Assembly: GCA_032229885.1 (NCBI GenBank)
Contig: JAVYAJ010000097.1
Coordinates: 1 to 26,629 of the forward strand
Length of the DNA stretch: 26,629 bases
From: Anammoximicrobium sp032229885
GTDB taxonomy: Bacteria; Planctomycetota; Planctomycetia; Pirellulales; Pirellulaceae
Direction: 5' to 3'
Under the pieces are notes generated by a model that worked only from the letters and a program-made list of their open reading frames with translations, ran no database searches and had not been told where the DNA came from. Within the stretch, counting starts at the first letter, position 1. Each line of letters starts with the position of its first letter. Of the stretch, positions 1 through 7,788 are shown one piece after another. The position numbers were made by a program, and so were the translations under genes.

Positions 1-677
1 GGGATCGAATCGCCGCGCAACAGGACGAATCCCATCAGGCCGCCAAAGGCGCCGAACACCGCGCCCGAAGCCCCCGCGCTCAACACGGTCGGATTCCGGT
101 AGACACTGGCCAGGCTGCCGAACAAGCCAGACAACACGTACAGGATCAAAAATCCCACGTTGCCGGTCAAACGCTCGACCAGTTGGCCGATGCTCCACAG
201 CACCCACACGTTCAGGCCGATATGGATGACGCCGATGTGGACGAACGTCGAGGTCAATAGCCGCCACGCCTGCCCGTCTAGGGTGCGGGGACCGAAGTTC
301 GCGCCCCAGCGAATCAAGGTCGCGCTCGACGGCGAAAACAGCGTGCCGCTGTCCACCGCCATCAGCAGGAAGACGACCACATTGATCCCGATGATGGCCT
401 GCGTGACGACGACGGACGGCGTGTTCTGAAGCAATCTCGTCCAGAACTGAGGAATCTCGTAGTGGTCGAATCCGCCTTCGGCGTCGGAAACGTCGTCCGA
501 GTTCGAGGCGTCGGGGCGCGGCAACGACGACGAACCTTGCGAAGCGGCATCCGGTCCATGATGAATGACGAGAGGTTCGGCGCTCGTGAGCGGGATCGAG
601 CGCCTGCACGCTGGACAACTGCCATCCGCTTGAGGCAGCACGGCACAGCGGCAATAGGGGCAAAGGACGATCTGCAT
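1..677 (-). CDS. Rhomboid family intramembrane serine protease with N-terminal zinc ribbon (partial)
   Basis: The frame is open from ATG at 677 to the left edge, so the 3' end is missing; 225 full codons are visible. Residues 1-25 hold two CxxC pairs (C6/C9 and C21/C24), a zinc-ribbon pattern. A polar linker follows to about residue 85, then hydrophobic segments begin near residue 90. H152 and N156 sit in a transmembrane segment in the HxxxN arrangement typical of rhomboids. G202-A203-S204-G205 is the GxSG motif with the catalytic serine; the partner histidine would lie beyond the edge. Rhomboids cleave membrane-protein substrates inside the bilayer. No clear Shine-Dalgarno precedes the start, but a TATAGT hexamer lies just upstream. 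The gene diverges from the DUF1080 gene. Family assignment is firm; substrate unknown. Confidence 0.88.
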   Translation of the reverse strand, partial: MQIVLCPYCRCAVLPQADGSCPACRRSIPLTSAEPLVIHHGPDAASQGSSSLPRPDASNSDDVSDAEGGFDHYEIPQFWTRLLQNTPSVVVTQAIIGINVVVFLLMAVDSGTLFSPSSATLIRWGANFGPRTLDGQAWRLLTSTFVHIGVIHIGLNVWVLWSIGQLVERLTGNVGFLILYVLSGLFGSLASVYRNPTVLSAGASGAVFGAFGGLMGFVLLRGDSI

Positions 678-1161
678 GAACGAAGACTATATCCCGCACG
701 GTCGAGAGTGGATCGCTCGGCGTCTGCTTTATCCTGCTTTATCCGGTGCGACGATTTCTTTTCTGGGGCGCGACGATTCATCGCGACCTGGAGAACCGGG
801 CGCCACAGCGGTGCAGAACGCGCATTGTCGCACACCTGCGCTACATGACAAGTTGACTCGGGCGCGGCTACGGCGTCAAGCCGAGCGCAGCGAATCGCAG
901 CCGATTCGAGCTCGAGTTGCGCACGAGGCGGGAGCCTACGGCCACGGCGGCGAGATCCATCTTCGTCGCTCGGGCCGAGTGTTCGTCCGCGCAATCGTCG
1001 CCCCGGATGCGGCAGCGTGGCGCGCGCCACCCCGGATTGCGCGGACCGATGGCGGAGCATGACGGGTCAAGGGTACAATTCGCGTCCGGACCGCGAGCGA
1101 GCGCACGTCGGCAGCGACGGTCCACCCGTAGGCAATTCCCTTTTTTAGAGGAGCGGGCACC
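678..1161. other. Divergent intergenic region, no gene seen
   Basis: This 484-bp spacer separates the rhomboid gene (-) from the DUF1080 gene (+). Open frames here read like Arg-rich shadows and match no family I recognise. It holds a perfect 10-bp direct repeat, TGCTTTATCC, at 724-733 and 734-743. TACAAT at 1074-1079 is a possible -10 box for the rightward gene, with no good -35 partner. A GAGGAG Shine-Dalgarno lies near 1148, ahead of the ATG at 1162. Confidence 0.6.
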
Positions 1162-1875
1162 ATGAAGTGCAGCAACCGTCTGTTTACGATCAGCTTGATC
1201 CTGGCCGTCTGTGGAGCCTCGTTCGCGACCGCGCGCGCCGCGGACGCGCAGCGCACGAGCGAGCCGTTCAATGGCCGGGATCTGTCCGGCTGGAAGCTCG
1301 TCCAACCGACCGGCAGCCATTGGGTTGTGGGGCGCGCGGCGTTGGACCCGGCCAACCCGGCTAAACTGACCGTCTCGCCGACCAGCGGCGCGGCGGGCGA
1401 GCTTGTCAACCGCGAGGCGCACGGGGTGGACATCTACAGCGAGCAGGAGTTTGGCGACTGTACGGTGAGCGTCGAGGTGATGGTTCCCAAAGGCTCGAAC
1501 TCGGGCATCTACCTGATGGGCAATTACGAGGTGCAGGTTCTGGACAGTTGGGGACGCGAGAAGATCGGGCCGGGCGACATCGGCGGATTGTACGGAGCAG
1601 CGGCGCCGCGAGTGAACGCGGCGAAAGCGCCCGGCGAGTGGCAGCAGTTTGTGATCGAGTTTCAGGCGCCTCGGTTCCAGGACGGTCGAAAAGTGGGCAA
1701 CGCGGTGTTCAAAAAGGTGCTGTTGAACGGCCAGGTGATCCACGAGAACGTGGAACTAGCGGGGCCGACCGGCGGAAATCTGGGACGTGGCGAGCAGCCG
1801 CGCGGGCCGCTGATGTTCCAGGGCAATCATGGCCCGGTCGCCTATCGCAACATTCACGTCAGCGTGGCGGAATAA
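1162..1875 (+). CDS. DUF1080 (3-keto-disaccharide hydrolase domain) exported protein
   Basis: The 237-residue product opens with a signal peptide (hydrophobic stretch about residues 8-25, likely cleavage after an Ala-rich ARAADA region). The mature part starts with F36-N-G-R-D-L-S-G-W44, the usual opening of PF06439 (DUF1080). The C-terminus has the typical GPLMFQGNHGPVAYRNI sheet motif. Characterised members hydrolyse 3-keto-glycosides or act as concanavalin-like glycan-binding/hydrolase domains outside the cytoplasm; that role here is inferred from family. The ATG is supported by a GAGGAG Shine-Dalgarno. The EamA transporter starts 10 nt after the stop, so the two are probably co-transcribed. 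A Gfo/Idh/MocA oxidoreductase at 7785-9092 could supply 3-keto substrates, but it is not adjacent. Confidence 0.9.
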   Translation: MKCSNRLFTISLILAVCGASFATARAADAQRTSEPFNGRDLSGWKLVQPTGSHWVVGRAALDPANPAKLTVSPTSGAAGELVNREAHGVDIYSEQEFGDCTVSVEVMVPKGSNSGIYLMGNYEVQVLDSWGREKIGPGDIGGLYGAAAPRVNAAKAPGEWQQFVIEFQAPRFQDGRKVGNAVFKKVLLNGQVIHENVELAGPTGGNLGRGEQPRGPLMFQGNHGPVAYRNIHVSVAE

Positions 1876-1885
1876 GCCGTCGGAC

Positions 1886-2809
1886 ATGAGCGATAAAGTC
1901 GTCGGGCGGCTGCTGGTGCTGGCGGCCGCCGTGCTGTGGAGCACCAGCGGCCTGTTCGCCAAGGCGCCGCTGTTCGCGGACTGGCCGCTGCAGGCCGAGG
2001 GCTGGCCCGTGCGCGGCCCACTGCTGGCCTTTTGGCGATCTTTCTTTGCGGCGCTGATCCTCGGGCCGTTCCTTCGTCGGCCCCGCTGGACGCCGAAGCT
2101 AATCCCGATGGTCCTCGCGTATGCCGCCATGAACTATACGTTTTTGGCGGCGCTGACCTTGACGACCGAAGCCAACGCAATCTGGCTGCAGCACACGGGA
2201 CCGGTGTGGATTTTTCTGATCGGCGTGTTCGTGTTTCACGAACCCGTACATCCGCGCGACGGGTGGCTGCTCGCCTGCTGTCTGGCCGGCGTGGGGCTAA
2301 TCCTGTGTTTCGAGGCGGGCGGCCAGACGCCGGCGGGCACCGTGTTTGGACTTCTGGCCAGCCTGGCATACGCCGGCGTGGTGCTGTCACTGCGTCAACT
2401 GCGCGACCAGGACGGCGCCTGGTTGATTTTCCTGAACAATCTGATCACCGTCGTGTTGTTCCTGCCGTTTGTCGCGCACGAGGGCCTGTGGCCGACCGGC
2501 CAGCAGACGCTTGCCTTGTCCGTGTTTGGCGTGTTCCAAATCGGCGTGCCTTATCTGCTGTTTGCGCACGGGCTGCGGCGGACGACTGGGCACGAAGCCG
2601 CCGGGATCGTGCTGCTCGAACCGATCCTGCTTCCTCTCTGGGTTTTTCTGGTTTGGCGCCATGCGCCGTCGTATCAGGCGCCGCAGTGGTGGACGCTCGC
2701 GGGCGGCGCTTTGATCTTGCTGGGGTTGGCTGCCCGGTATGTGGAAATCGGGAGAAGACGAGCCCCACGGCTGGCCGCGCCCGAGCCGGTGGTCGGCGAC
2801 GAGCTCTGA
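1886..2809 (+). CDS. EamA/DMT-family transporter
   Basis: The 307-residue protein is almost wholly hydrophobic, with about ten membrane helices in two EamA halves, the layout of the drug/metabolite transporter superfamily. The helix 1 region carries AAVLWSTSGLFAK, a typical EamA start. The first half ends in the IWLQHTGPVWIFLIGVFVFHE block and the second has the matching VLLEPILLPLWVFLVW block. I chose ATG 1886 because the longer frame from 1829 would run 47 nt into the DUF1080 gene and add a polar 19-residue leader. The start lies 10 nt after the upstream stop, suggesting translational linkage. Members export or import small metabolites such as amino acids; the substrate cannot be read from sequence. 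Confidence 0.88.
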   Translation: MSDKVVGRLLVLAAAVLWSTSGLFAKAPLFADWPLQAEGWPVRGPLLAFWRSFFAALILGPFLRRPRWTPKLIPMVLAYAAMNYTFLAALTLTTEANAIWLQHTGPVWIFLIGVFVFHEPVHPRDGWLLACCLAGVGLILCFEAGGQTPAGTVFGLLASLAYAGVVLSLRQLRDQDGAWLIFLNNLITVVLFLPFVAHEGLWPTGQQTLALSVFGVFQIGVPYLLFAHGLRRTTGHEAAGIVLLEPILLPLWVFLVWRHAPSYQAPQWWTLAGGALILLGLAARYVEIGRRRAPRLAAPEPVVGDEL

Positions 2810-3113
2810 GAACTACGCGTGTGACACCGAATCAAGCTCAAATGCCCTCACGGCAAGGCCACCGAGACGCAACCAACGGCCGAAGACAACTCGCTTGGCG
2901 ACGCGATGGCTTGGCACGGATCCGTTTTCACAAGCCGAGAAATGGTTGGACCACCTCTCGCCGGAGACGCGGACTCGGATCAGAGAGCTCGCGCGACGTC
3001 GAGGCTAAGTGTTGGAGATGGCCGCGGCTGGCAGGTCGCAGGAATTCCGTGCTCTGGCGAGTGCGACAACACGAAAATTCTGATGGGACAATGTCGTCGG
3101 GAGACGCACTAGG
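2810..3113. other. Convergent intergenic region, no confident gene
   Basis: The stretch lies between the EamA stop (+) and the anti-sigma-like stop (-). A short + frame ending at 3008 has a protein-like tail (SQAEKWLDHLSPETRTRIRE) but no good start codon or Shine-Dalgarno after the EamA stop, so I do not call it. No strong terminator hairpin is seen. Confidence 0.5.
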
Positions 3114-4754
3114 CTACGGTGATCGATGGCCTATGGCCAGCACGGCTGGAGGGCCGCGCTCCGTCGTGGCCGCCATCGGCGGGACGCGTCGGAGCGCGTC
3201 GGTCCAAGATGGCGCGATTTCCTGCGGTCGCGTCCCAGAACGGGCTGTCGAGCGCAACAAAGCGCGTCCGTCATTGGCCATGGACAAGGTCCGCGGCTCG
3301 TCGTCCTGCGACAGGGGACGCAGATAACGAACGACGAACAGCAACTCGCAGCGAAAATCGTCCCGTGGCGCATCGAGGCTTCTGGCCTCGATCGGTTCGC
3401 CGATCGCGTCCGACGCCGGCGAATTAGAGGACGAATTTGGCCGCGCCAGCAGGTCGGGATCGACGTAACTGACCGTGCCAAAACGGCCAACCCGCCGACC
3501 GACCTTGCTCAGCATCCCAAAATTTCCGGCCAACTGAACCCCGTCCCCCAGCCCTCGCCGTCCCGCGGCGACGGCAAGCCGTTCGAGGATTCCGCGACCG
3601 GCCTGGCGCGTCGTAAGGTTGATCGAGAACGAAGCGCATCCCTCGGGACGGTGAACCAGCTCATCGTACATCGCCTCGGCCTGCCGAGCCGTACTGTGCA
3701 CCAGGAACAACTGGACCCGATCGATGTCGCCGGCCTCGCCTGCGCCGACACTTTGAACGCCTCGCAGAAACTGACATTTCAGCAGCTCGCGCTGCTCCTG
3801 CTCCGGCACCGCGACGGTATTGGTAATGCTGATGCCGCGCCGTTTCAGCAGACGCAAAAAGGCGCCCTTCCGCACGCCCTCCGGCGTCAGGGTGACCTCG
3901 TACACCAGCAACAACTGGTCTCGCAGGCGTCGGTTGACGAGCCTCAGCGGCGAATGCCCGTCCGGGGACGCCAGTTCGAGTCCAGTCCCATCGACGCTAG
4001 CACTATCGACGCCAGCACTGCCGACGCCAGCGATGTGGCCCGCGCTATCGATGATGCCCCGAGGCGATGTGGGCTCGAAATCGGGCTGCAAGTACACCAT
4101 CAGCGCCAGCGATGCCGCTAACGCTACGGCGGACCAGGTCAACGCTCGCCAGGTGCGCGAGCCGCGAACGGCACGGTTGGACGACGCGGTGCGCTGGGGA
4201 GCGTGTTCGACCGCGGGCTCGCCGCCGTGTTCGACCGCGGGCTCGACCGAACTCGCGGCGACAAGCGATTCGCGCTCGATTCGCTGCCGTACTCGGTCGG
4301 CAAATCCATCATCCAACGCAAACACAGACAGTTGGCGCAGGGCAACATCCAACTGGCGAATCTGGTCAAGTGCACGGCCGCAGCCGGCGTCCTCGGCCCG
4401 CGCCTGGTCGACGGCGCGTCGCTCGTCGTCGGTCGTCTCGCCATCGTAGTAGGCGCTCAGCACTTCGGGATCTACGCCGAGAACCGGCAGACGATCCTCG
4501 TCCTGCGGCGCCGCGCGTTCCGCGGCCACCCGCTCGACAGCGCGCAGGATTCGCTCGTGAACCTCGGCCGCCAGCCGAACACGCGGCAGGTTGCGAAGCT
4601 CGGCCCGCAACGCCTCGAGCGCCGCCAATTTTCGTCGGTCTTCGTCGCTTGCCGCCAGCCGATGCGCGACCTGCTGACGCTCGTCGGACGACACTTCGCC
4701 GTCCAGGTACGCGCTCAACAGCTCGTCAGAAATCTCGTCGCGCTCGGTCTTCAT
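3114..4754 (-). CDS. Membrane anti-sigma-factor-like protein with duplicated N-terminal domain
   Basis: The 546-residue protein starts with two similar helical modules: E11-LLSAYLDGEVSSDER at about residues 8-60 and E97-VLSAYYDGETTDDER at about 95-145. These look like anti-sigma (zf-HC2/ASD) domains, but both lack the HxxxCxxC zinc ligands. One transmembrane helix follows (about 205-223), then a large exported part with no domain I recognise. ATG 4754 is chosen because it starts the first module and has GGAAA upstream; the longer frame from 4898 adds an unrelated 48-residue leader. The soluble N-terminus probably binds a sigma factor in the cytoplasm. No ECF sigma gene adjoins it, so its partner is unknown. 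The linker contains short internal repeats (EPAVEH twice). Confidence 0.72.
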   Translation of the reverse strand: MKTERDEISDELLSAYLDGEVSSDERQQVAHRLAASDEDRRKLAALEALRAELRNLPRVRLAAEVHERILRAVERVAAERAAPQDEDRLPVLGVDPEVLSAYYDGETTDDERRAVDQARAEDAGCGRALDQIRQLDVALRQLSVFALDDGFADRVRQRIERESLVAASSVEPAVEHGGEPAVEHAPQRTASSNRAVRGSRTWRALTWSAVALAASLALMVYLQPDFEPTSPRGIIDSAGHIAGVGSAGVDSASVDGTGLELASPDGHSPLRLVNRRLRDQLLLVYEVTLTPEGVRKGAFLRLLKRRGISITNTVAVPEQEQRELLKCQFLRGVQSVGAGEAGDIDRVQLFLVHSTARQAEAMYDELVHRPEGCASFSINLTTRQAGRGILERLAVAAGRRGLGDGVQLAGNFGMLSKVGRRVGRFGTVSYVDPDLLARPNSSSNSPASDAIGEPIEARSLDAPRDDFRCELLFVVRYLRPLSQDDEPRTLSMANDGRALLRSTARSGTRPQEIAPSWTDALRRVPPMAATTERGPPAVLAIGHRSP

Positions 4755-5453
4755 ATTGTGATTTCCGCTATCCGAGGAACGCGCCGGCTCACGTCGCCCC
4801 TCGCTGCTCACCCACGCCGCGATGCTGGCGCCCTGAAACGCGCTCGCTGTTAGCCCGTTGTCATACGACGTTGCTCGCGTCCGTTCCAGGTCGCACACCC
4901 CGTCCGTGTGTCTTCGACGGCAGCCAAAGACGTCAATCTATCACCGTTGGCGTTACTCTGCCATTTCAGCCAGCAGCCGAGGACAACCATCGTTGTTCAA
5001 TCCGCCGCTGATCCGACAAATCCGACGCGACGCGACGCAAGAAAGTTCCCGGCGCGCACCGCAGACCAAGCTTGCCTTGTCGATAGACACACGCCCGATG
5101 TGGCTGGTCGCTCCTTTGGCGCAACTCGTTGTACAACAACAGCTTGCGATCTAGCGAGCCATCTGAGGGCAGCCCGTGACGCCGCCAGTCGAGTTCGGCG
5201 TTCTACCGCGTTAAAACGATCGGGATCCGATCTTTGAGCGGCGGTGGATTGAACGTATTCAGCTCGATTGACAAACCGAGGTGCGTCCGGTTCACAGGGC
5301 GATGCGACGCGAAGAACGCACGCACGCGGCGAATGCCGCCCGCCAGACGAGGAAAGAGACTCTGCCACGGGCGGTGCGCGCCCGCGATCGTTCGAGCGGG
5401 CGCACACCATACAGTCGGAAACATGATCCGCTGCGCCGCCTTGGAAAGTCCGG
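4755..5453. other. Intergenic region between two leftward genes, nothing recognised
   Basis: This 699-bp spacer is where a partner sigma gene for the anti-sigma-like protein would be expected. All six frames were considered; the open ones are Arg/Ala-rich shadows without sigma-70 region 2 or 4 features. I see no repeats or clear terminator. Confidence 0.5.
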
Positions 5454-6290
5454 TCAGCGGCCGCGAACGCGCTCTCGTAGCGATGCGCGGGGCGGTGGCG
5501 GCATGCCGTCGCCGGGAATGTCAATCTGGATTTCGATCGGCAGATCGTACGGCTGAGCGCTCGGCTGATGGCTCGGCTGGGCGCTCGGATCGGCGGGGGG
5601 CGCGTCACCTGATTGGGCCTGCGTCGCGCTATCGGGCCAATCGAGCGGTGGCGAGGCCGGCAGGGCGACGGGAGGATTCAAGTCTGGCAGGCTCGGCCGT
5701 ACGGACTCGCCAAGCTCGCCGGCGTTTCGATCTACGTAGACCTCGGTTGGGGAATGCGACGGGCCGATCAGCGGCGCGACGGCCTCGGTCTCGCCTGAAA
5801 GGTCGTCGAGCTCCCCGAGATCGATTTGCAGATCCGGATTCTGTGGGCCATTCGGATCGGCGTCCGCCGACCGCGGCGCCGCATCGTGCTGCGCTCGTTC
5901 GCGCATTCGTTCGAGTTGCTTTTCCAACTGCTGGAGCCGCCGCTGACGAATTCGCTGAATCAGCGTTTGCTGGGCGGCCGGGGTGGAGGCATCCCGGTTG
6001 TCCGCCGTTTCCACATCGCCTGGCGTGGCCGACCTGCGCGACGGGTCGATCGGCTCGGATGTCGCAGCGCTGCCAGGGTTTCGCCACAGGCCCGGGGCGA
6101 CGCGGGGCAGTAGGGCTTCGTTCGGCGTCCGAACACGATTGAGAGCCGCGTCGGGTTCGCGATGCATCGCGCCGCGCGACGGACTGCTCTCGGCGCGGCG
6201 CTGGTCCGCGCACGAAATCGAAGGCGCCAGCGACGCCAGGCCCAACGCACAGCCTAAAACGCCGCCGATCATCAGCGTTCGCGGATTCAT
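5454..6290 (-). CDS. Exported proline-rich hypothetical protein with short coiled coil
   Basis: The 278-residue protein begins with a signal peptide (hydrophobic residues 6-24, ending near SISCADQ). A charged helical stretch with repeated Gln, Arg and Glu (about residues 108-136) looks like a short coiled coil. The rest is low-complexity, rich in Pro, Asp, Ala and Ser, with a small repeat of PSAQPS/QPSAQP near the C-terminus. I recognise no catalytic domain. ATG 6290 is preceded by a strong GAGGAGGGA Shine-Dalgarno about 8 nt away, which favours it over the longer frame starting at 6341. It lies 193 bp downstream of fhcB on the same strand. It is probably a periplasmic or envelope protein; function unknown. 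Confidence 0.65.
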   Translation of the reverse strand: MNPRTLMIGGVLGCALGLASLAPSISCADQRRAESSPSRGAMHREPDAALNRVRTPNEALLPRVAPGLWRNPGSAATSEPIDPSRRSATPGDVETADNRDASTPAAQQTLIQRIRQRRLQQLEKQLERMRERAQHDAAPRSADADPNGPQNPDLQIDLGELDDLSGETEAVAPLIGPSHSPTEVYVDRNAGELGESVRPSLPDLNPPVALPASPPLDWPDSATQAQSGDAPPADPSAQPSHQPSAQPYDLPIEIQIDIPGDGMPPPPRASLRERVRGR

Positions 6291-6483
6291 CCCTGGTTCC
6301 CTCCTCTGCTCGATCTTCGCGTCATCCCAAACGCAGGGCAAGCCCTAGGGCCGGCATCGACACGACGGCTTGGCGATCTCCAGCGCGGCGCCGAAAATGA
6401 CGGTTATGACGCGCCGGGATACGAGAGGATCGCGGATTGGTTGTATGGTTGGACTGTGTGGACGATATGAACGGCAGAGACCG

Positions 6484-7788
6484 TCAGCAGGGAAGGGCAA
6501 CGACGCGTAGAATGGCGGACAGTACGTCCGCGTCGGTCGGCAGCCGGCTGTGTAGAAATGGCCGTAGCGGAAGCGGTATCCCGTCCATTCGATGCACGAT
6601 TCCCGCCGCATGGACGCCAGGGACGGCCGTGGTAAACGCCACAGACGAGGTGAACGGACAGGCGGTGTCCAGCGTATCCAGGACAACGCTCGGCAGGTGC
6701 CGTACCCGTTGCTGGGCCAGCGCGGACAGACTTGTCAGCGCCTGGCTGTCCACAAGCACGCAGGCGTCCGCTTCGCCCCGTTCGAGCAGCGCACTCGCTG
6801 AATACTCAACCGGTTCGTAGCGCGGGTATCCACGGGCTAGGTTCACCCCGAGCGGAAAGCCGGTTTGCCAGCACAGGACGCTGTCCGCGCCCGCGGCATT
6901 GCCCGCCTGGGGCAATCGCAGCGCGTAGAAGCGCGTGTGGCGGTTTAGCTCGGCCACCAACCTCAGCAGAGCCTCGACCGTGTGATGTCCGCCGCCGGGG
7001 CTGCGCGTCAAACCGGCGCCGAAAAAGACGACGCCGGCGCGAGTGGCTCGCATCCGGCGGACGAGCGCTGCCAATTGCCGCGTGTCGACTCCGCCGGGCA
7101 TGGCGTTGTCGTCGATGGCCAGTCCCTCCAGCAGCGCGCGCAGCGTCCAGAGGATCTCGAAGTCCGTACCCGGCGCGACCTGCAGGAACAGGTCGGCCCG
7201 CTGCGCGGTGGCCGTCCGTTCGGTGTCGATCACAACGACGAACCGCTCGAGAGCGGACAGCGTCGGCGAGTCGAACCGGGGTCCCGCGAACCGCTCCAAC
7301 AGCCGCGGATGGCTGCGCAGCGGATCCGCGCCCCAGACGAGGATCAGGTCGCATCGATTGCGAACCTCGCCCAAGCTGCACGTGCTCTGGCCGACCCGTT
7401 GCAACGCGATGATTGCGGCGGCGGCGTCGCGCGAGCCCGCCACGTCGATCGTGGCGCCCAGCTCATCCGCCAGCCGGACCGCCGCGCGCACTCCCTCGAT
7501 GCTGCTGCGGGACAGGCCGTAGATCAGCGGCGCCCGTGCGCGGCGCAGCAGGGCGGCGGCGGCACCCAACGCGGCGTCCAGCGGCGCCGGTTGACCCTCG
7601 ATCCAGGCCGGAACGGCTGGCGCGTCGTCGAACGCCATCAACCACGACTCGGCCAGAGGGCAGGGGGGGGCGACACCGACGACCCGGTTATCGCACACCG
7701 TCACCGTCAGGTCGTCGCACACGCAGCCGCAGCGAGTGCAGACCGCGTCGCGAACGGTGGTCGGCCGATCCGCCGACATCTGGCTCAT
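6484..7788 (-). CDS. fhcB: Formyltransferase/hydrolase complex subunit B (formylmethanofuran dehydrogenase subunit B homologue)
   Basis: The 434-residue protein has the FwdB/FmdB N-terminus, with C17-xx-C20-x3-C24-D-D and a later C43, the cysteine spacing that binds a 4Fe-4S cluster in archaeal subunits. The GEVRNRCDLILVWGADPLRSHPR block and the IVHRMDGIPLPLRP tail are also typical. From memory, archaeal enzymes have a metal-binding Cys in a VCHGPS segment; here the aligned segment is SRDAAAAIIALQ, without Cys, as expected for the bacterial Fhc complex that lacks dehydrogenase activity. Fhc moves a formyl group from H4MPT to a methanofuran-type carrier and hydrolyses it, in the cytoplasm. ATG 7788 overlaps the upstream stop as ATGA, so translation is coupled. 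fhcA, fhcC and fhcD are not in this window. Confidence 0.88.
   Translation of the reverse strand: MSQMSADRPTTVRDAVCTRCGCVCDDLTVTVCDNRVVGVAPPCPLAESWLMAFDDAPAVPAWIEGQPAPLDAALGAAAALLRRARAPLIYGLSRSSIEGVRAAVRLADELGATIDVAGSRDAAAAIIALQRVGQSTCSLGEVRNRCDLILVWGADPLRSHPRLLERFAGPRFDSPTLSALERFVVVIDTERTATAQRADLFLQVAPGTDFEILWTLRALLEGLAIDDNAMPGGVDTRQLAALVRRMRATRAGVVFFGAGLTRSPGGGHHTVEALLRLVAELNRHTRFYALRLPQAGNAAGADSVLCWQTGFPLGVNLARGYPRYEPVEYSASALLERGEADACVLVDSQALTSLSALAQQRVRHLPSVVLDTLDTACPFTSSVAFTTAVPGVHAAGIVHRMDGIPLPLRPFLHSRLPTDADVLSAILRVVALPC

Noticed and set aside
2842..3008. Possible small protein ending SQAEKWLDHLSPETRTRIRE...
   Set aside because: The tail is protein-like, but there is no ATG or GTG in frame after the EamA stop and no Shine-Dalgarno; only a TTG start would be available.
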